Assembly (NCBI GenBank): GCA_910579295.1
Contig: CAJTTC010000001.1
Location: 244,185-308,184 of the forward strand
Reading direction: 5' to 3'
Length of the DNA: 64,000 nucleotides
From: an uncultured Christensenella sp.
GTDB taxonomy: Bacteria; Bacillota_A; Clostridia; Christensenellales; Borkfalkiaceae
Part shown: positions 52,089-61,931 of the stretch, one piece after another
Numbering within the stretch: position 1 is the stretch's first letter
How the letters are laid out: the number at the start of each line of letters is the position of its first letter
Position numbers and translations under genes: made by a program
Notes under the pieces: model-generated
Databases searched by the model: none
The model's input: the letters and a program-made list of their open reading frames with translations, nothing else
What the model was told of the DNA's origin: nothing

Positions 52089-55000
52089 ATGGCAGCAAAC
52101 AAAAAAGCAAAACAGTTACTCGAAACGCTCGATTTAGACGGCGAGCTTTTAAACTGCGTGTCGTACGCTACGTACTACAACAGGATACCTCTGTTTACTT
52201 CGTTCAGGGTGGTCAATAACGGCGAAGAGGCGCTCGAAGAGATCGTCGTACAGGTTACGGGCGGCAATAAGCTCATATTGCCCGCTGAAATCAAGCTTGA
52301 CGAAATTCCTGCGGAGAGCAGTTTGGAGGTAAAAACCCCGCCCCTTTTAAACCCTAAGTATCTTGCCGAGCTGGAAAACGACGAGGACTGCGCCGTTACC
52401 GTCACGATACTCTGCGGCAAGGCGGTCGTGTGCTCAATAGAGGCGAGCGTCAAGGCGATTTCTATGGAGAGTTGGTCGGGGCTTGCTGGCAATCCCGAAA
52501 TGCTTTCGGCGTTCGTCCGTCCGCGCCTTTCCGACTGTCAGAAGATTTTAGCAGAGGCGGGCTTGCAGTTAAAGACGTGGGGCTACTCCAAGGAGTGGAG
52601 CGGCTATTCGGGCAACGATAAAAACGCGCTTATGTACGCGTTCGCCTCTATGTATTCGGCAATCCGCAACCTCAATATCGAGAGGGAGGAGTGCGGCGAT
52701 TTTACCCAGCTTGTAAGAGTGGGCAATCTTGCCGAATTAGTGCCCTCGCGCACGGCGACTCCGCTTGCTATGGCGGTGTATATGGCAAGCTGTCTCGAAG
52801 CGGCTAAATTCAACCCCGTTATCGTTGTCGGCAAAAACAAGATAGGCGTGGGCGTATGGCTCCTGGAAAGCTGTTTCAACTCGCCCTTGCAGGACGATAT
52901 GTCTGTCATAGAGCGCTACGTTTCGGCGGGCGTAAACAACCTTGCGATTGTCGACGTGGACGATTTGTTCGCGCATAAGAACGCGAGCTTTACAACCTCG
53001 TCAACGCACTTTGCCACGCAGGTACAGTCGGGCAAATTCGACTGCTGTATAGACGTCAAGCGTTGCCGCATAGGCGGTATATTCCCTATGCCAATAAAGG
53101 TGGGCGGAGGCTCTTCGTACGAAATTCTCGACAACAACCGCTATTCGTACGACGCAAAGCCCGAACAGCTCATCGACGCCGACAGTCTTTCACTTCAAAG
53201 AAAGGCGACGAGGGACAGGAATTGGGAGAGGCGGCTTCTCGATTTATCGTTAAAAAACAACCTGCTCAACTTCCGCTATATGCGCGACTGCGTGCATCTG
53301 CTCGTCACCGACCTCAAAGTTTTTACGGAAAAGACGGAGGACAAAAACAGCCTTACTATTCTGCCCAATCAGACCAAGATAGAGGACGCGCTCTGCTTCG
53401 GGCTGAGCGACAAGGTCAAAACTCTTTCCGAGCTTGTGTCGATAGAACTGAACGCGCAGACGGTACGCTCGTACTGCGGTGAGAGCGGCTTGCAGGAAAA
53501 CGTGCAGACGCTTATAAGAAAGGGCAGAGCCTCGCGCGAGGAGGTGGGCGCAAACACGATATATCTTGCGCTCGGCTTCTTAAAGTGGAAAAACGTCGAC
53601 GATAAGGAGTTCAAGTACGCGCCCATAGTTCTGCTTCCCGTCAATCTTAAAAGGACTAAGACGCAGGGCGTTACAATCGAAATGGGCGAGGACTATGCCG
53701 TAAATACCACGCTTTTGGAGTTTTTAAAGCAGGAGTTCGGAATAGACATAAGGGGCGTAGAGGACGAAAAACTCAACCCCGTGGAAATGCTCGCCGTGTT
53801 CCGCGCAAAGACGGCGAATATGAAGGGCTGGCTTGTGTACGAGGACGTGTATCTGGCGCAGTTCACCTTTGCGGGCTATGCAATGTGGCGCGACGTAAGG
53901 GACAATATCAGCGTTTACAGGCAGAACCCTCTTATCGCGGGCTTGCTTGAAAACGCCAACAAATTCACCGATAACAAGCTGTGCGGCGCGAACGAGGACG
54001 ACGCCGACCCCGCAGAGGTGCTTACTCCGCTTGCCTGCGACAGTTCGCAGTATTCGGCGGTAGCGGAATCGGGCAAGGGCACGACCTTCGTCCTGCACGG
54101 TCCTCCCGGCACGGGCAAGAGCCAGACCATTACGAATATAATCGCCAACGCTCTCGACAGCGGCAAGCGCGTGCTGTTCGTCGCCGAAAAACAGGCGGCG
54201 TTGCACGTCGTAAAAAAGCGTCTGAACGATATCGGCATAGGCGAGTTTTGCCTCGAACTGCACAGCGGCAAGACGGTGGACAAGGGCGAAATAGTGCGCA
54301 CTATCGAAAATACGCTTTCGCTGAGCTCCGAGTTTGATCAGACGAAATTCAACGCCGACGGAGAGGCGATAGCCGAATACCGCGACACGCTCTATCAGCC
54401 GCTTTACGCACTGCACAAAAAGCGCGGCTTGGGCGTTTCGGTATACGAGGGCATAGTCAATTATCTGAGCAACGCCTCCGCGCCCGAGCTTGTAAATATA
54501 GAGAGCACTTTCTACGACAATCTTACGGCAAAGAAGCTCGCCGAGTACGAAAATATGTTGCTCACCGCGCAGGCGGCGGCAAGGGAGTGCGGCGGCGTAT
54601 ACCGTTCGCCGTTCGCCAACGTCAATATTACCGAGTGCGACGACAAGGTAAAGCGCTCCGTGCTGTACTCCGCCGAGGTGGTCGTTGCCGAGCTCAAACA
54701 CTTTAAAAATTACCTCGAACTTTTCCTCAACACGTTCAATCAGAAGATAAGCACGTTTACGTCTAAGAAGCTCAACGGACTTATCCAGATTGTCAAAAAG
54801 CTTTCGGGCGGCGAATTGAAGGTTTTCTTCGAGTGCGACGAGAGGGAGTTTTACACGTTCTATAACGCCAATCTACGCTACGACGCGGGTATGCGCAATT
54901 GGCTCGAAAGATTTAAGGATACCGTCGACGTGTCCAAGTTTGCCGACGAAATCGACGAAGAGATTGAAAAGTGTAAGGGCAATTATCTTGCTTCCCGCAC

Positions 55001-57719
55001 GCTGACCACAATTGTCAAGCGTATAAGCCGCGTGGCAAAGTCTCCGCTCAAAGACGGCGAGGAGCTCGATTGGGTAAAGGCGGCGTTGGAGATAGAGCAG
55101 GATAAGCGTAAAATTTTCACGTATACAAAGCTCGCTGTAAATTTTGTCGGGCTGACGGGCGGAATTAACGACAAGAAGAGGGATGATTTCTTAAAGCCTC
55201 TCTACGACTTTCACGCTCTCTGCGCCGGCGTATTTATGGACTACAATCCCGACGCGTTTAATTCGGTCTGCGCAAAGGCGTCCGACGGCTATTTAAAACC
55301 GCTGTTTGCGGGCGTGCTCGGCGCGGCTAAGGCGTTTACGCAGAGCTGCGACTACTTCGCCGAAATAACCAAGGCCAACAAAAACGCCATTTCGGACGAG
55401 GATATATACGACTATTATTACGCCAAGTGCACGGCGCTTATCGACAACATAGATATGTTGCCCGCGTGGTGTATGTATAAGGCTACGGCGAAGCAGCTCA
55501 ACGACAACGGGCTGACCTTCATAACCGACGCGTTGGAGAACGGACAAATAAGCGGCGAAAAGATACTTTCGGCGTTCCGCAAAAACGTGTACAGAAATTT
55601 CGTACAGAAAAACATACCTGCCGACCCCCGACTGTCGGGTTTCTCGGCAACCGTTCTTGACGAAACGGCGAGCAACTATTCGCAGGTTTTGGAGGAGTTC
55701 ACAAAGCTCACCCGCGACAAAATCCGCCACGACCTCATTTCCCGTCTGCCCAAAGACGAAACGGAGGGCGCGCTCGCGTTGGAGCTTATGTCCTTCCGCA
55801 GACAGACGAAATCCAATCTGCGCGGACTTAACCTGCGCACGCTGTTCGGCGAAATTCCCGAGCTGTTAAAGACGGTTGCGCCCTGTATGCTGATGAGCCC
55901 GTTCACGGTATCGCAGTATCTGCCCGCCGCGCCCGACCTCTTCGATATAGTAATCTTCGACGAGGCTTCGCAGATGCCGACGTGCGAGGCTGTGCCCTCG
56001 CTTGCAAGGGCTAAGAGCGCGATAGTGGTCGGCGACCCCAAGCAGATGCCGCCCACCTCGTTCTTTATGTCGGTTGGCGCGGACGAGGACAATCCCGAAA
56101 CGGACGATTTGGAGAGCGTGCTTGACGATTGCCTTGCGCTCGGCATACCCGAAAAGCATCTTACCTGGCACTACCGTTCAAAGCACGAGAGCCTTATTGC
56201 GTTCTCCAACATAATGTACTATTCGTCTAAGCTCTGCACGTTCCCCTCGCCCGACGCGCTCGACAGCAAGGTTAAGTTCCGCTATATCGAAAACGGCGTT
56301 TATCAGCGCGGCGCGTCCAAGTACAATAAGGAGGAGGCGGAAGCGCTCGTCGCCGAGGTAATAAGGCGGCTGTCCGACCCTGTTGCCCGCCGCTCTTCCA
56401 TAGGCGTAGTCACCTTCTCTACGCCTCAGCAGGTGTTTATCGAAAAGATGCTCAACAAGGCGATTTCCGAGAGGGGGCTGGACGACTACGCGTTCGACAG
56501 GGAAGAGCCGCTGTTTGTCAAAAACCTCGAAAACGTTCAGGGCGACGAGAGGGACGTAATTCTCTTCTCGGTGTGCTACGGCCCCGATCAGCTCGGGAAG
56601 ATTTCGCTCAACTTCGGACCTTTAAATCAGTTCGGCGGCTGGCGCAGACTAAACGTAGCCGTTTCGAGAGCGAGGGAGGAGATGACGGTATTCTCTTCGA
56701 TGCGCTATTCTATGATAGATTTATCGCGCACGACTTCGCGCGGCGTTGCGGGGCTTAAAGCGTTTTTGGAGTTCGCCGAAAAGGGCAGAACGGGCATTGC
56801 CGCGCCCAGCGACGAGGTAATTATAAATAAGACGGGCATAGGCAAGTACGTTGCAAAAGAGCTTTCTTCCTACGGCTACGATTGCCGTTGCGACGTGGGC
56901 GTGTCTGACTTCAAAGTCGACGTCGGCGTATTAGACCCCAAAAACAAGCACAACTTTATACTTGCGGTTTTGTGCGACGGCTCTAAAAACTTCTCCGTCA
57001 AGGATAAGTACGTTATGCAGGTCAACACATTGAAGCGCAACAACTGGAACGTCATCAGACTGTATTCCGTCAACTTCTTCAATAACCCCAAGCGTGAAAT
57101 CAAGAAGATAAAGGAATATTTGGACAGACTGACTTCGAGGGAAAACAACCTTTCGGGGAACGGCAGGCGCGTATATAAGCTTGCAAAGCCCGCCGTCACC
57201 GCCGCCGACGCGAACGCCGTTTTAAGCGGCAATATGGACGCGGAACTGATTAAAACCATAAAAGCGGTGGTTGCCGCCGAAGAGCCCATTTCCGAACAGT
57301 TTCTTATAAAGCGCGTGCTTGCGCAGTACGGCATACAGAAATACGGCACAAGGTTAGAGGGTAAAATAATCTCGCTCATTCCCGCCTGTGCGTTCAAGTC
57401 TGCCGAGCTGTTGGGAACTACTCACTATTACAAGACCGACCGCGCCGTGCTGTTCGACAGGTATCGCGTGGAGGAGGGCGTGCCCGTTCGCACCAACGAA
57501 AACGACTATTCGCCGTACGACGTGATAGCTCTCGTCAAGGCGATATTGCTTGAAAACGTAAGTATGTACCGCGACGAGCTTATAACGGCGGTCATAGCCC
57601 AGCTGAAACCCGTAAGAGGCGGCGAAAAATTCTCCGCGTATATCAGCTCGTGCATAGACGCGGGCACGGACAGCGGAATGTTTATACGCAGCGTGTCCGA
57701 CAGGATATCGCTCGGTTAA
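52089..57719 (+). CDS. Giant DUF4011 / UPF1-like SF1 helicase with nuclease-like and DUF3320 domains
   Basis: A 1876-residue single polypeptide. A beta-rich N-terminal region precedes DUF4011 (about 375-560, with RNWERRLLDLSLKNNLLNF). The helicase core has Walker A GPPGTGKSQT (about 670), motif II FDEASQMPT (about 1289) with GDPKQMPP, and motif VI NVAVSRARE (about 1522). An REase/Vsr-like domain lies at about 1585-1670 (DVGVSDFKVDVGVLD), then DUF3320 at about 1720-1870. In active relatives the last nuclease strand reads ECDG; here it is VLCDG, so the acidic residue is missing. Such helicases occur in defence islands and elsewhere; the role here is unknown. It stands alone with its own promoter and GAGAGGA SD. 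A weak hairpin (aagcgcc / ggcgctt, 57731-57763) follows. Confidence 0.85.
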   Translation: MAANKKAKQLLETLDLDGELLNCVSYATYYNRIPLFTSFRVVNNGEEALEEIVVQVTGGNKLILPAEIKLDEIPAESSLEVKTPPLLNPKYLAELENDEDCAVTVTILCGKAVVCSIEASVKAISMESWSGLAGNPEMLSAFVRPRLSDCQKILAEAGLQLKTWGYSKEWSGYSGNDKNALMYAFASMYSAIRNLNIEREECGDFTQLVRVGNLAELVPSRTATPLAMAVYMASCLEAAKFNPVIVVGKNKIGVGVWLLESCFNSPLQDDMSVIERYVSAGVNNLAIVDVDDLFAHKNASFTTSSTHFATQVQSGKFDCCIDVKRCRIGGIFPMPIKVGGGSSYEILDNNRYSYDAKPEQLIDADSLSLQRKATRDRNWERRLLDLSLKNNLLNFRYMRDCVHLLVTDLKVFTEKTEDKNSLTILPNQTKIEDALCFGLSDKVKTLSELVSIELNAQTVRSYCGESGLQENVQTLIRKGRASREEVGANTIYLALGFLKWKNVDDKEFKYAPIVLLPVNLKRTKTQGVTIEMGEDYAVNTTLLEFLKQEFGIDIRGVEDEKLNPVEMLAVFRAKTANMKGWLVYEDVYLAQFTFAGYAMWRDVRDNISVYRQNPLIAGLLENANKFTDNKLCGANEDDADPAEVLTPLACDSSQYSAVAESGKGTTFVLHGPPGTGKSQTITNIIANALDSGKRVLFVAEKQAALHVVKKRLNDIGIGEFCLELHSGKTVDKGEIVRTIENTLSLSSEFDQTKFNADGEAIAEYRDTLYQPLYALHKKRGLGVSVYEGIVNYLSNASAPELVNIESTFYDNLTAKKLAEYENMLLTAQAAARECGGVYRSPFANVNITECDDKVKRSVLYSAEVVVAELKHFKNYLELFLNTFNQKISTFTSKKLNGLIQIVKKLSGGELKVFFECDEREFYTFYNANLRYDAGMRNWLERFKDTVDVSKFADEIDEEIEKCKGNYLASRTLTTIVKRISRVAKSPLKDGEELDWVKAALEIEQDKRKIFTYTKLAVNFVGLTGGINDKKRDDFLKPLYDFHALCAGVFMDYNPDAFNSVCAKASDGYLKPLFAGVLGAAKAFTQSCDYFAEITKANKNAISDEDIYDYYYAKCTALIDNIDMLPAWCMYKATAKQLNDNGLTFITDALENGQISGEKILSAFRKNVYRNFVQKNIPADPRLSGFSATVLDETASNYSQVLEEFTKLTRDKIRHDLISRLPKDETEGALALELMSFRRQTKSNLRGLNLRTLFGEIPELLKTVAPCMLMSPFTVSQYLPAAPDLFDIVIFDEASQMPTCEAVPSLARAKSAIVVGDPKQMPPTSFFMSVGADEDNPETDDLESVLDDCLALGIPEKHLTWHYRSKHESLIAFSNIMYYSSKLCTFPSPDALDSKVKFRYIENGVYQRGASKYNKEEAEALVAEVIRRLSDPVARRSSIGVVTFSTPQQVFIEKMLNKAISERGLDDYAFDREEPLFVKNLENVQGDERDVILFSVCYGPDQLGKISLNFGPLNQFGGWRRLNVAVSRAREEMTVFSSMRYSMIDLSRTTSRGVAGLKAFLEFAEKGRTGIAAPSDEVIINKTGIGKYVAKELSSYGYDCRCDVGVSDFKVDVGVLDPKNKHNFILAVLCDGSKNFSVKDKYVMQVNTLKRNNWNVIRLYSVNFFNNPKREIKKIKEYLDRLTSRENNLSGNGRRVYKLAKPAVTAADANAVLSGNMDAELIKTIKAVVAAEEPISEQFLIKRVLAQYGIQKYGTRLEGKIISLIPACAFKSAELLGTTHYYKTDRAVLFDRYRVEEGVPVRTNENDYSPYDVIALVKAILLENVSMYRDELITAVIAQLKPVRGGEKFSAYISSCIDAGTDSGMFIRSVSDRISLG

Positions 57720-57922
57720 TAAAAAGTAATAAGCGCCCTACGCCCGTGCAACGTTCGGCGCTTTACCGCTTTTTCTAAAAAATTTTTTTAGCGCTCTGTC
57801 TGGTTTTTAAATTGGTAAAATATGGATAATCGCGGCATAGTACGGGGGTAATTCGCGTTTTTGAACTTATTTTGCCGCGGTTAGGTACGCTGTCGCAAAA
57901 TGGCGCGAATTGTCGAAAATAC

Positions 57923-57951
57923 TTGCAACTTGATTATAATTATAGTATAAT
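57923..57951 (+). promoter_or_regulatory. Promoter of the hexosamine gene cluster
   Basis: TTGCAA (57923-57928), 17 bp, TATAAT (57946-57951). The leader to ATG 58012 is about 54 nt and has no clear SD. Apart from this and the weak hairpin at 57731-57763 nothing was seen in 57720-58011. Confidence 0.72.
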
Positions 57952-58011
57952 AAATAATACTTGGAATTACCGTATACGCGATCTTTGCGCATTCCTGAAA
58001 CGTAAATTGAA

Positions 58012-58665
58012 ATGATTGAGATAATTGATTTATACGATTTGTCACATACTGTTGCGGGGGAATACCTCGCGGGCTTCCGCTACCCGTGGGAGGCGCTCTC
58101 GGGAATAGGCGGTCTGATTGTCGCTCTCGGCGAAAAGCTGGGAAGCGAATACCGTCAGATTTCGGAGCGCGTATGGGTGCACGAAAGCGCTAAAATTGCG
58201 CCAACCGCATATATCGGGGCGCCGGCAATCATCGGGGCGGAAACGGAGGTGAGGCACTGCGCCTTTATCCGCGGCAACGCTCTTGTCGGTAATGGGTGCG
58301 TGGTCGGCAATTCTACCGAACTCAAAAACGTAATTTTATTCGACGGCGTGCAAGTGCCCCACTACAATTACGTCGGCGACAGCATATTGGGCTATAAGGC
58401 GCATATGGGAGCGGGCTCGATAACCTCCAACGTAAAGTCGGATAAAACACCCGTCGTCATACGTTCGGCGCAACCTGTAGCCACGGGTTTGAAAAAGGTG
58501 GGCGCGATGTTAGGCGATTTCGTCGAGGTTGGCTGTAACAGCGTGCTCAATCCCGGCACGGTTATCGGCAGGCGCACGTCGATCTATCCGCTTTCGTCCG
58601 TGCGCGGGGTAATACCCTCGGACAGCATTTACAAGAGCGCGGACAAAATAGTCGCAAAGGTATAG
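58012..58665 (+). CDS. GlmU C-terminal-like left-handed beta-helix acetyltransferase
   Basis: A 217-residue hexapeptide-repeat protein. The repeats run from about residue 55 (VWVHESAKIAPTAYIGAPAIIG) to the C-terminus. HYNYVGDSILGYKAHMGAGS contains the His and the loop found in the GlmU acetyltransferase active site. There is no uridylyltransferase domain. Next to glmM and glmS, it probably acetylates glucosamine-1-phosphate, leaving the uridylyl step to a separate enzyme. Acceptor is inferred from context. Confidence 0.78.
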   Translation: MIEIIDLYDLSHTVAGEYLAGFRYPWEALSGIGGLIVALGEKLGSEYRQISERVWVHESAKIAPTAYIGAPAIIGAETEVRHCAFIRGNALVGNGCVVGNSTELKNVILFDGVQVPHYNYVGDSILGYKAHMGAGSITSNVKSDKTPVVIRSAQPVATGLKKVGAMLGDFVEVGCNSVLNPGTVIGRRTSIYPLSSVRGVIPSDSIYKSADKIVAKV

Positions 58666-58671
58666 GATTTT

Positions 58672-60042
58672 ATGGGAAGATATTTCGGAACGGACGGGTT
58701 CAGGGGCGAGGCTAACGTGACCTTGACGGCTGACCACGCGTATAAGGTCGGCAGATTTCTCGGCTGGTATTTCAACGGTTTAAAGACGGACGGCTCGCCC
58801 GCAAGGGTTGTTATCGGCAAAGATACGCGCCGTTCGGGATATATGTTGGAGTATTCGCTCATATCGGGTCTTACGGCTTCGGGCGCGGACGCTTTTATGA
58901 TGCACGTTACGACCACGCCGTCGGTAGCATATATCACCCGCACGGACGGCTTTGACTGCGGCGTAATGATTTCGGCGAGCCATAATCCCTACACCGACAA
59001 CGGCATAAAGCTTTTCAGCAGGGACGGCGAGAAGATGCGCGAGGATATAATCGCGCTGATTGAGGACTATATCGACGGCAAGCCCGTAAACGGGACGGAC
59101 AAGCTCCCCTATGCCGTCCGCGAAAAAATCGGGCGTACGGTCGATTACGCTTCGGGCAGGAACAGATATATAGGTTATCTTGTATCCCTCGGCGTGTATT
59201 CGTTCAGGGGAATGAGAGTGGGGCTCGACTGTGCAAACGGTTCGAGTTGGAGCATTGCAAAGGCGGTGTTCGACGCGCTCGGCGCAACGACTTATATCAT
59301 AAACGACAAGCCCGACGGATTTAACATAAACGAAAACGCAGGGTCGACCCATATGGACGGGCTGTGCGCGCTCGTAAAGAAAAACGGGCTGGACGTGGGA
59401 TTTGCCTACGACGGCGACGCGGACAGATGTCTGTGCGTGGACGAAAACGGCGAGGTCGTCAACGGCGACAAAATCCTGTACATTTACGGCAGATATATGA
59501 AGGAGCGCGGCAAGCTTCTAACCAATACGGTCGTAACCACCGTAATGTCCAATTTCGGACTTTACAAGGCGTTCGACGCGGCGGATATAGGCTATGCAAA
59601 GACGGCGGTAGGCGACAAGTACGTCTACGAATATATGAGCGCTCACCAAAGCCGTTTGGGCGGCGAACAGTCGGGTCACATAATTTTTTCTAAGTACGCA
59701 ACTACGGGCGACGGCATACTTACAAGTCTGAAAATGATGGAGGTTATGCTCGCCAAAAAGTCCAAGCTTTCTCAGCTTGCCGCTCCCGTAAAGGAGTTTC
59801 CGCAGGTGCTCATTAACGTAAGAGTGCGCGACAAAGAGGCGGCTATGGCGGACGCGGACGTCGCGAAAGCCGTCGGGAGCGTTGAAAAGGAGCTGGGCAA
59901 CAGCGGCAGAATACTTGTAAGACAGTCGGGTACTGAGCCGCTTGTGAGAGTTATGGTAGAGGCGGAGAGCGAGGCTGAATGCAAGCGCCTTGCCGACGGC
60001 GTGGTAAAGGTTATCAGGTTAAAGGGATATTCGGAGGAGTAA
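58672..60042 (+). CDS. glmM: Phosphoglucosamine mutase
   Basis: A 456-residue alpha-D-phosphohexomutase. GRYFGTDGFRGEAN opens the family, and ISASHNPYTDNGIK contains the phosphoserine. DGDADR is the metal-binding loop, GGEQSGHI the sugar-binding loop, and RQSGTEPLVRVMVE the phosphate-binding loop. It converts glucosamine-6-phosphate to the 1-phosphate. It is encoded between the acetyltransferase (6 bp) and glmS (8 bp). Confidence 0.95.
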   Translation: MGRYFGTDGFRGEANVTLTADHAYKVGRFLGWYFNGLKTDGSPARVVIGKDTRRSGYMLEYSLISGLTASGADAFMMHVTTTPSVAYITRTDGFDCGVMISASHNPYTDNGIKLFSRDGEKMREDIIALIEDYIDGKPVNGTDKLPYAVREKIGRTVDYASGRNRYIGYLVSLGVYSFRGMRVGLDCANGSSWSIAKAVFDALGATTYIINDKPDGFNINENAGSTHMDGLCALVKKNGLDVGFAYDGDADRCLCVDENGEVVNGDKILYIYGRYMKERGKLLTNTVVTTVMSNFGLYKAFDAADIGYAKTAVGDKYVYEYMSAHQSRLGGEQSGHIIFSKYATTGDGILTSLKMMEVMLAKKSKLSQLAAPVKEFPQVLINVRVRDKEAAMADADVAKAVGSVEKELGNSGRILVRQSGTEPLVRVMVEAESEAECKRLADGVVKVIRLKGYSEE

Positions 60043-60050
60043 AAATCGCA

Positions 60051-61889
60051 ATGTGCGGAATAGTTGGTTATACGGGTAAAAATATGGCTGCGCCCATTCT
60101 GCTCGACGGACTTGCAAAGCTCGAGTACAGGGGGTATGACTCTGCGGGCGTTGCCGTGCGCAATACCAAGGGCAAGCACGAAATAGTTAAAACCAAGGGC
60201 AAGCTCTGCAAATTAAACGATATGTTAGACGGCGGCAATGCTTTATCGGGAACGTGCGGAATAGGGCATACCCGCTGGGCAACCCACGGCGCGCCGTCCG
60301 AAGAGAACGCTCATCCCCATCACAACGACGATATGTCTATCGTAGCCGTACACAACGGCATAATCGAAAACTATACCGATTTGAAGGAAAAGCTTCTCAA
60401 TAAGGGTTACAGGTTCTATTCGGAAACGGATACCGAAATAGCGACGAAGATTATCGACTATTATTACAGGAAATGGGATAAAAATCCGTTGCAGGCTTTA
60501 ATCAGTTTTACCCTGCGCGCCCGCGGTTCGTTTGCAATCGCGGCTATGTTCGAGGACTACCCCGAAGAGATTTTTATTGCGAGAAAGGACAGCCCTCTCA
60601 TAGTCGGAGTGACGGAGGACGGCTCGTACTTAGCCTCCGACGTTCCCGCTATTTTAAAATATACCCGCGACATATATTACGTGGATAATTTGGAGGTCGG
60701 GCGCATAGGAAAGGGCACGGTTGCCTTTTTCGACGTTGACGGCAAACAGCGGAAGAAGAAGCCGAAGAAAATCGATTGGGACGTTGAAGCCGCCGAAAAG
60801 GGCGGATATGCGCATTTTATGTTAAAGGAAATGCACGAACAGCCCGCAGTCGTAAGGGACACCTACAACGCTTTCGTCAGGAACGGCAAAATTGATTTGA
60901 GCGAGGGGAAGATTAACGACGGCTATCTCAAAGGCATAGGACGTATACAGATTGCCGCGTGCGGCTCTGCATATCACGTCGGAGTTGTGGCAAAATACGT
61001 CATAGAGGAGCTTGCGCGCGTGCCCGTCAACGTGGACGTTGCGTCGGAATTCAGATACCGCAATCCCGTGTTCGGCAAGGACGACCTGCTTATAGTCATA
61101 AGTCAGTCGGGCGAAACGGCGGATACGCTTGCCGCTCTGCGTATGGCTAAGGAGAACGGCGTAAAAACGCTTGCGGTAGTCAACGTGCTCAATTCGGTTA
61201 TTGCAAGAGAGGCGGATAAGGTGCTCTATACCAAGGCGGGACCTGAAATCTCGGTTGCGACGACGAAGGCGTACAGCACGCAGTTGATAGTAATGTACTC
61301 TTTCGCCATACAGCTCGCTATGGTCAAGGGAAGCATAAACGAAGAGAAATATGCGCGTCTCATTGACGAAATGTCGAAGTTGCCCGAGAAAATGGAAAAG
61401 GTGCTCTCGGAGGACGAGCGCATAAAATGGTTCGCCAACAGGATAATGAACAAGCACGACGTGTTCTTTATCGGCAGGGGCATAGACTATGCGGCTTGCA
61501 TGGAGGGCAGCCTTAAATTCAAGGAGATTAGCTATATTCACTCCGACGCTTATGCGGCGGGCGAATTGAAACACGGCACTATAAGTCTTATAGAGCAAGA
61601 CACGATAGTAATAGGGCTGGTTACTCAGACGGCGCTTGCCGAAAAGACCAAGAGCAATCTCGAAGAGGTCAAAACGCGCGGCGCGTGTATAATGGGCGTA
61701 ACGTACAACGGCAATTATCTTATCGAGGACTTGTCCGAGTTTACCGTATATATTCCCTCTACCGAGCCTTGTTTCACCGCAAGCCTTGCGGTTATTCCCT
61801 TTCAGCTTCTGAGTTATTACGTAAGCGTTGCAAAGGGAAACGACGTGGATATGCCCCGCAACCTCGCTAAATGCGTGTCGGTTGAATAA
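60051..61889 (+). CDS. glmS: Glutamine-fructose-6-phosphate aminotransferase
   Basis: A 612-residue enzyme making glucosamine-6-phosphate. MCGIVGYTGK places the catalytic Cys at position 2, followed by the glutaminase motifs GIGHTRWATHG and HNGIIENY. Two SIS domains (AACGSAYH, SQSGETADTLAAL) bind the sugar. The C-terminal end NLAKCVSVE is typical. ATG 60051 is fixed by Cys2 and GGAGGAG upstream. No glmS ribozyme can fit in the 8-bp gap. Confidence 0.96.
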   Translation: MCGIVGYTGKNMAAPILLDGLAKLEYRGYDSAGVAVRNTKGKHEIVKTKGKLCKLNDMLDGGNALSGTCGIGHTRWATHGAPSEENAHPHHNDDMSIVAVHNGIIENYTDLKEKLLNKGYRFYSETDTEIATKIIDYYYRKWDKNPLQALISFTLRARGSFAIAAMFEDYPEEIFIARKDSPLIVGVTEDGSYLASDVPAILKYTRDIYYVDNLEVGRIGKGTVAFFDVDGKQRKKKPKKIDWDVEAAEKGGYAHFMLKEMHEQPAVVRDTYNAFVRNGKIDLSEGKINDGYLKGIGRIQIAACGSAYHVGVVAKYVIEELARVPVNVDVASEFRYRNPVFGKDDLLIVISQSGETADTLAALRMAKENGVKTLAVVNVLNSVIAREADKVLYTKAGPEISVATTKAYSTQLIVMYSFAIQLAMVKGSINEEKYARLIDEMSKLPEKMEKVLSEDERIKWFANRIMNKHDVFFIGRGIDYAACMEGSLKFKEISYIHSDAYAAGELKHGTISLIEQDTIVIGLVTQTALAEKTKSNLEEVKTRGACIMGVTYNGNYLIEDLSEFTVYIPSTEPCFTASLAVIPFQLLSYYVSVAKGNDVDMPRNLAKCVSVE

Positions 61890-61931
61890 TAGTTTTTTGC
61901 TAAGGAAAAATATAGATAAGTTGGTGGTTGA

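Noticed and set aside
60043..60050. glmS ribozyme
   Set aside because: Only 8 bp separate glmM and glmS, so no room for the ribozyme.
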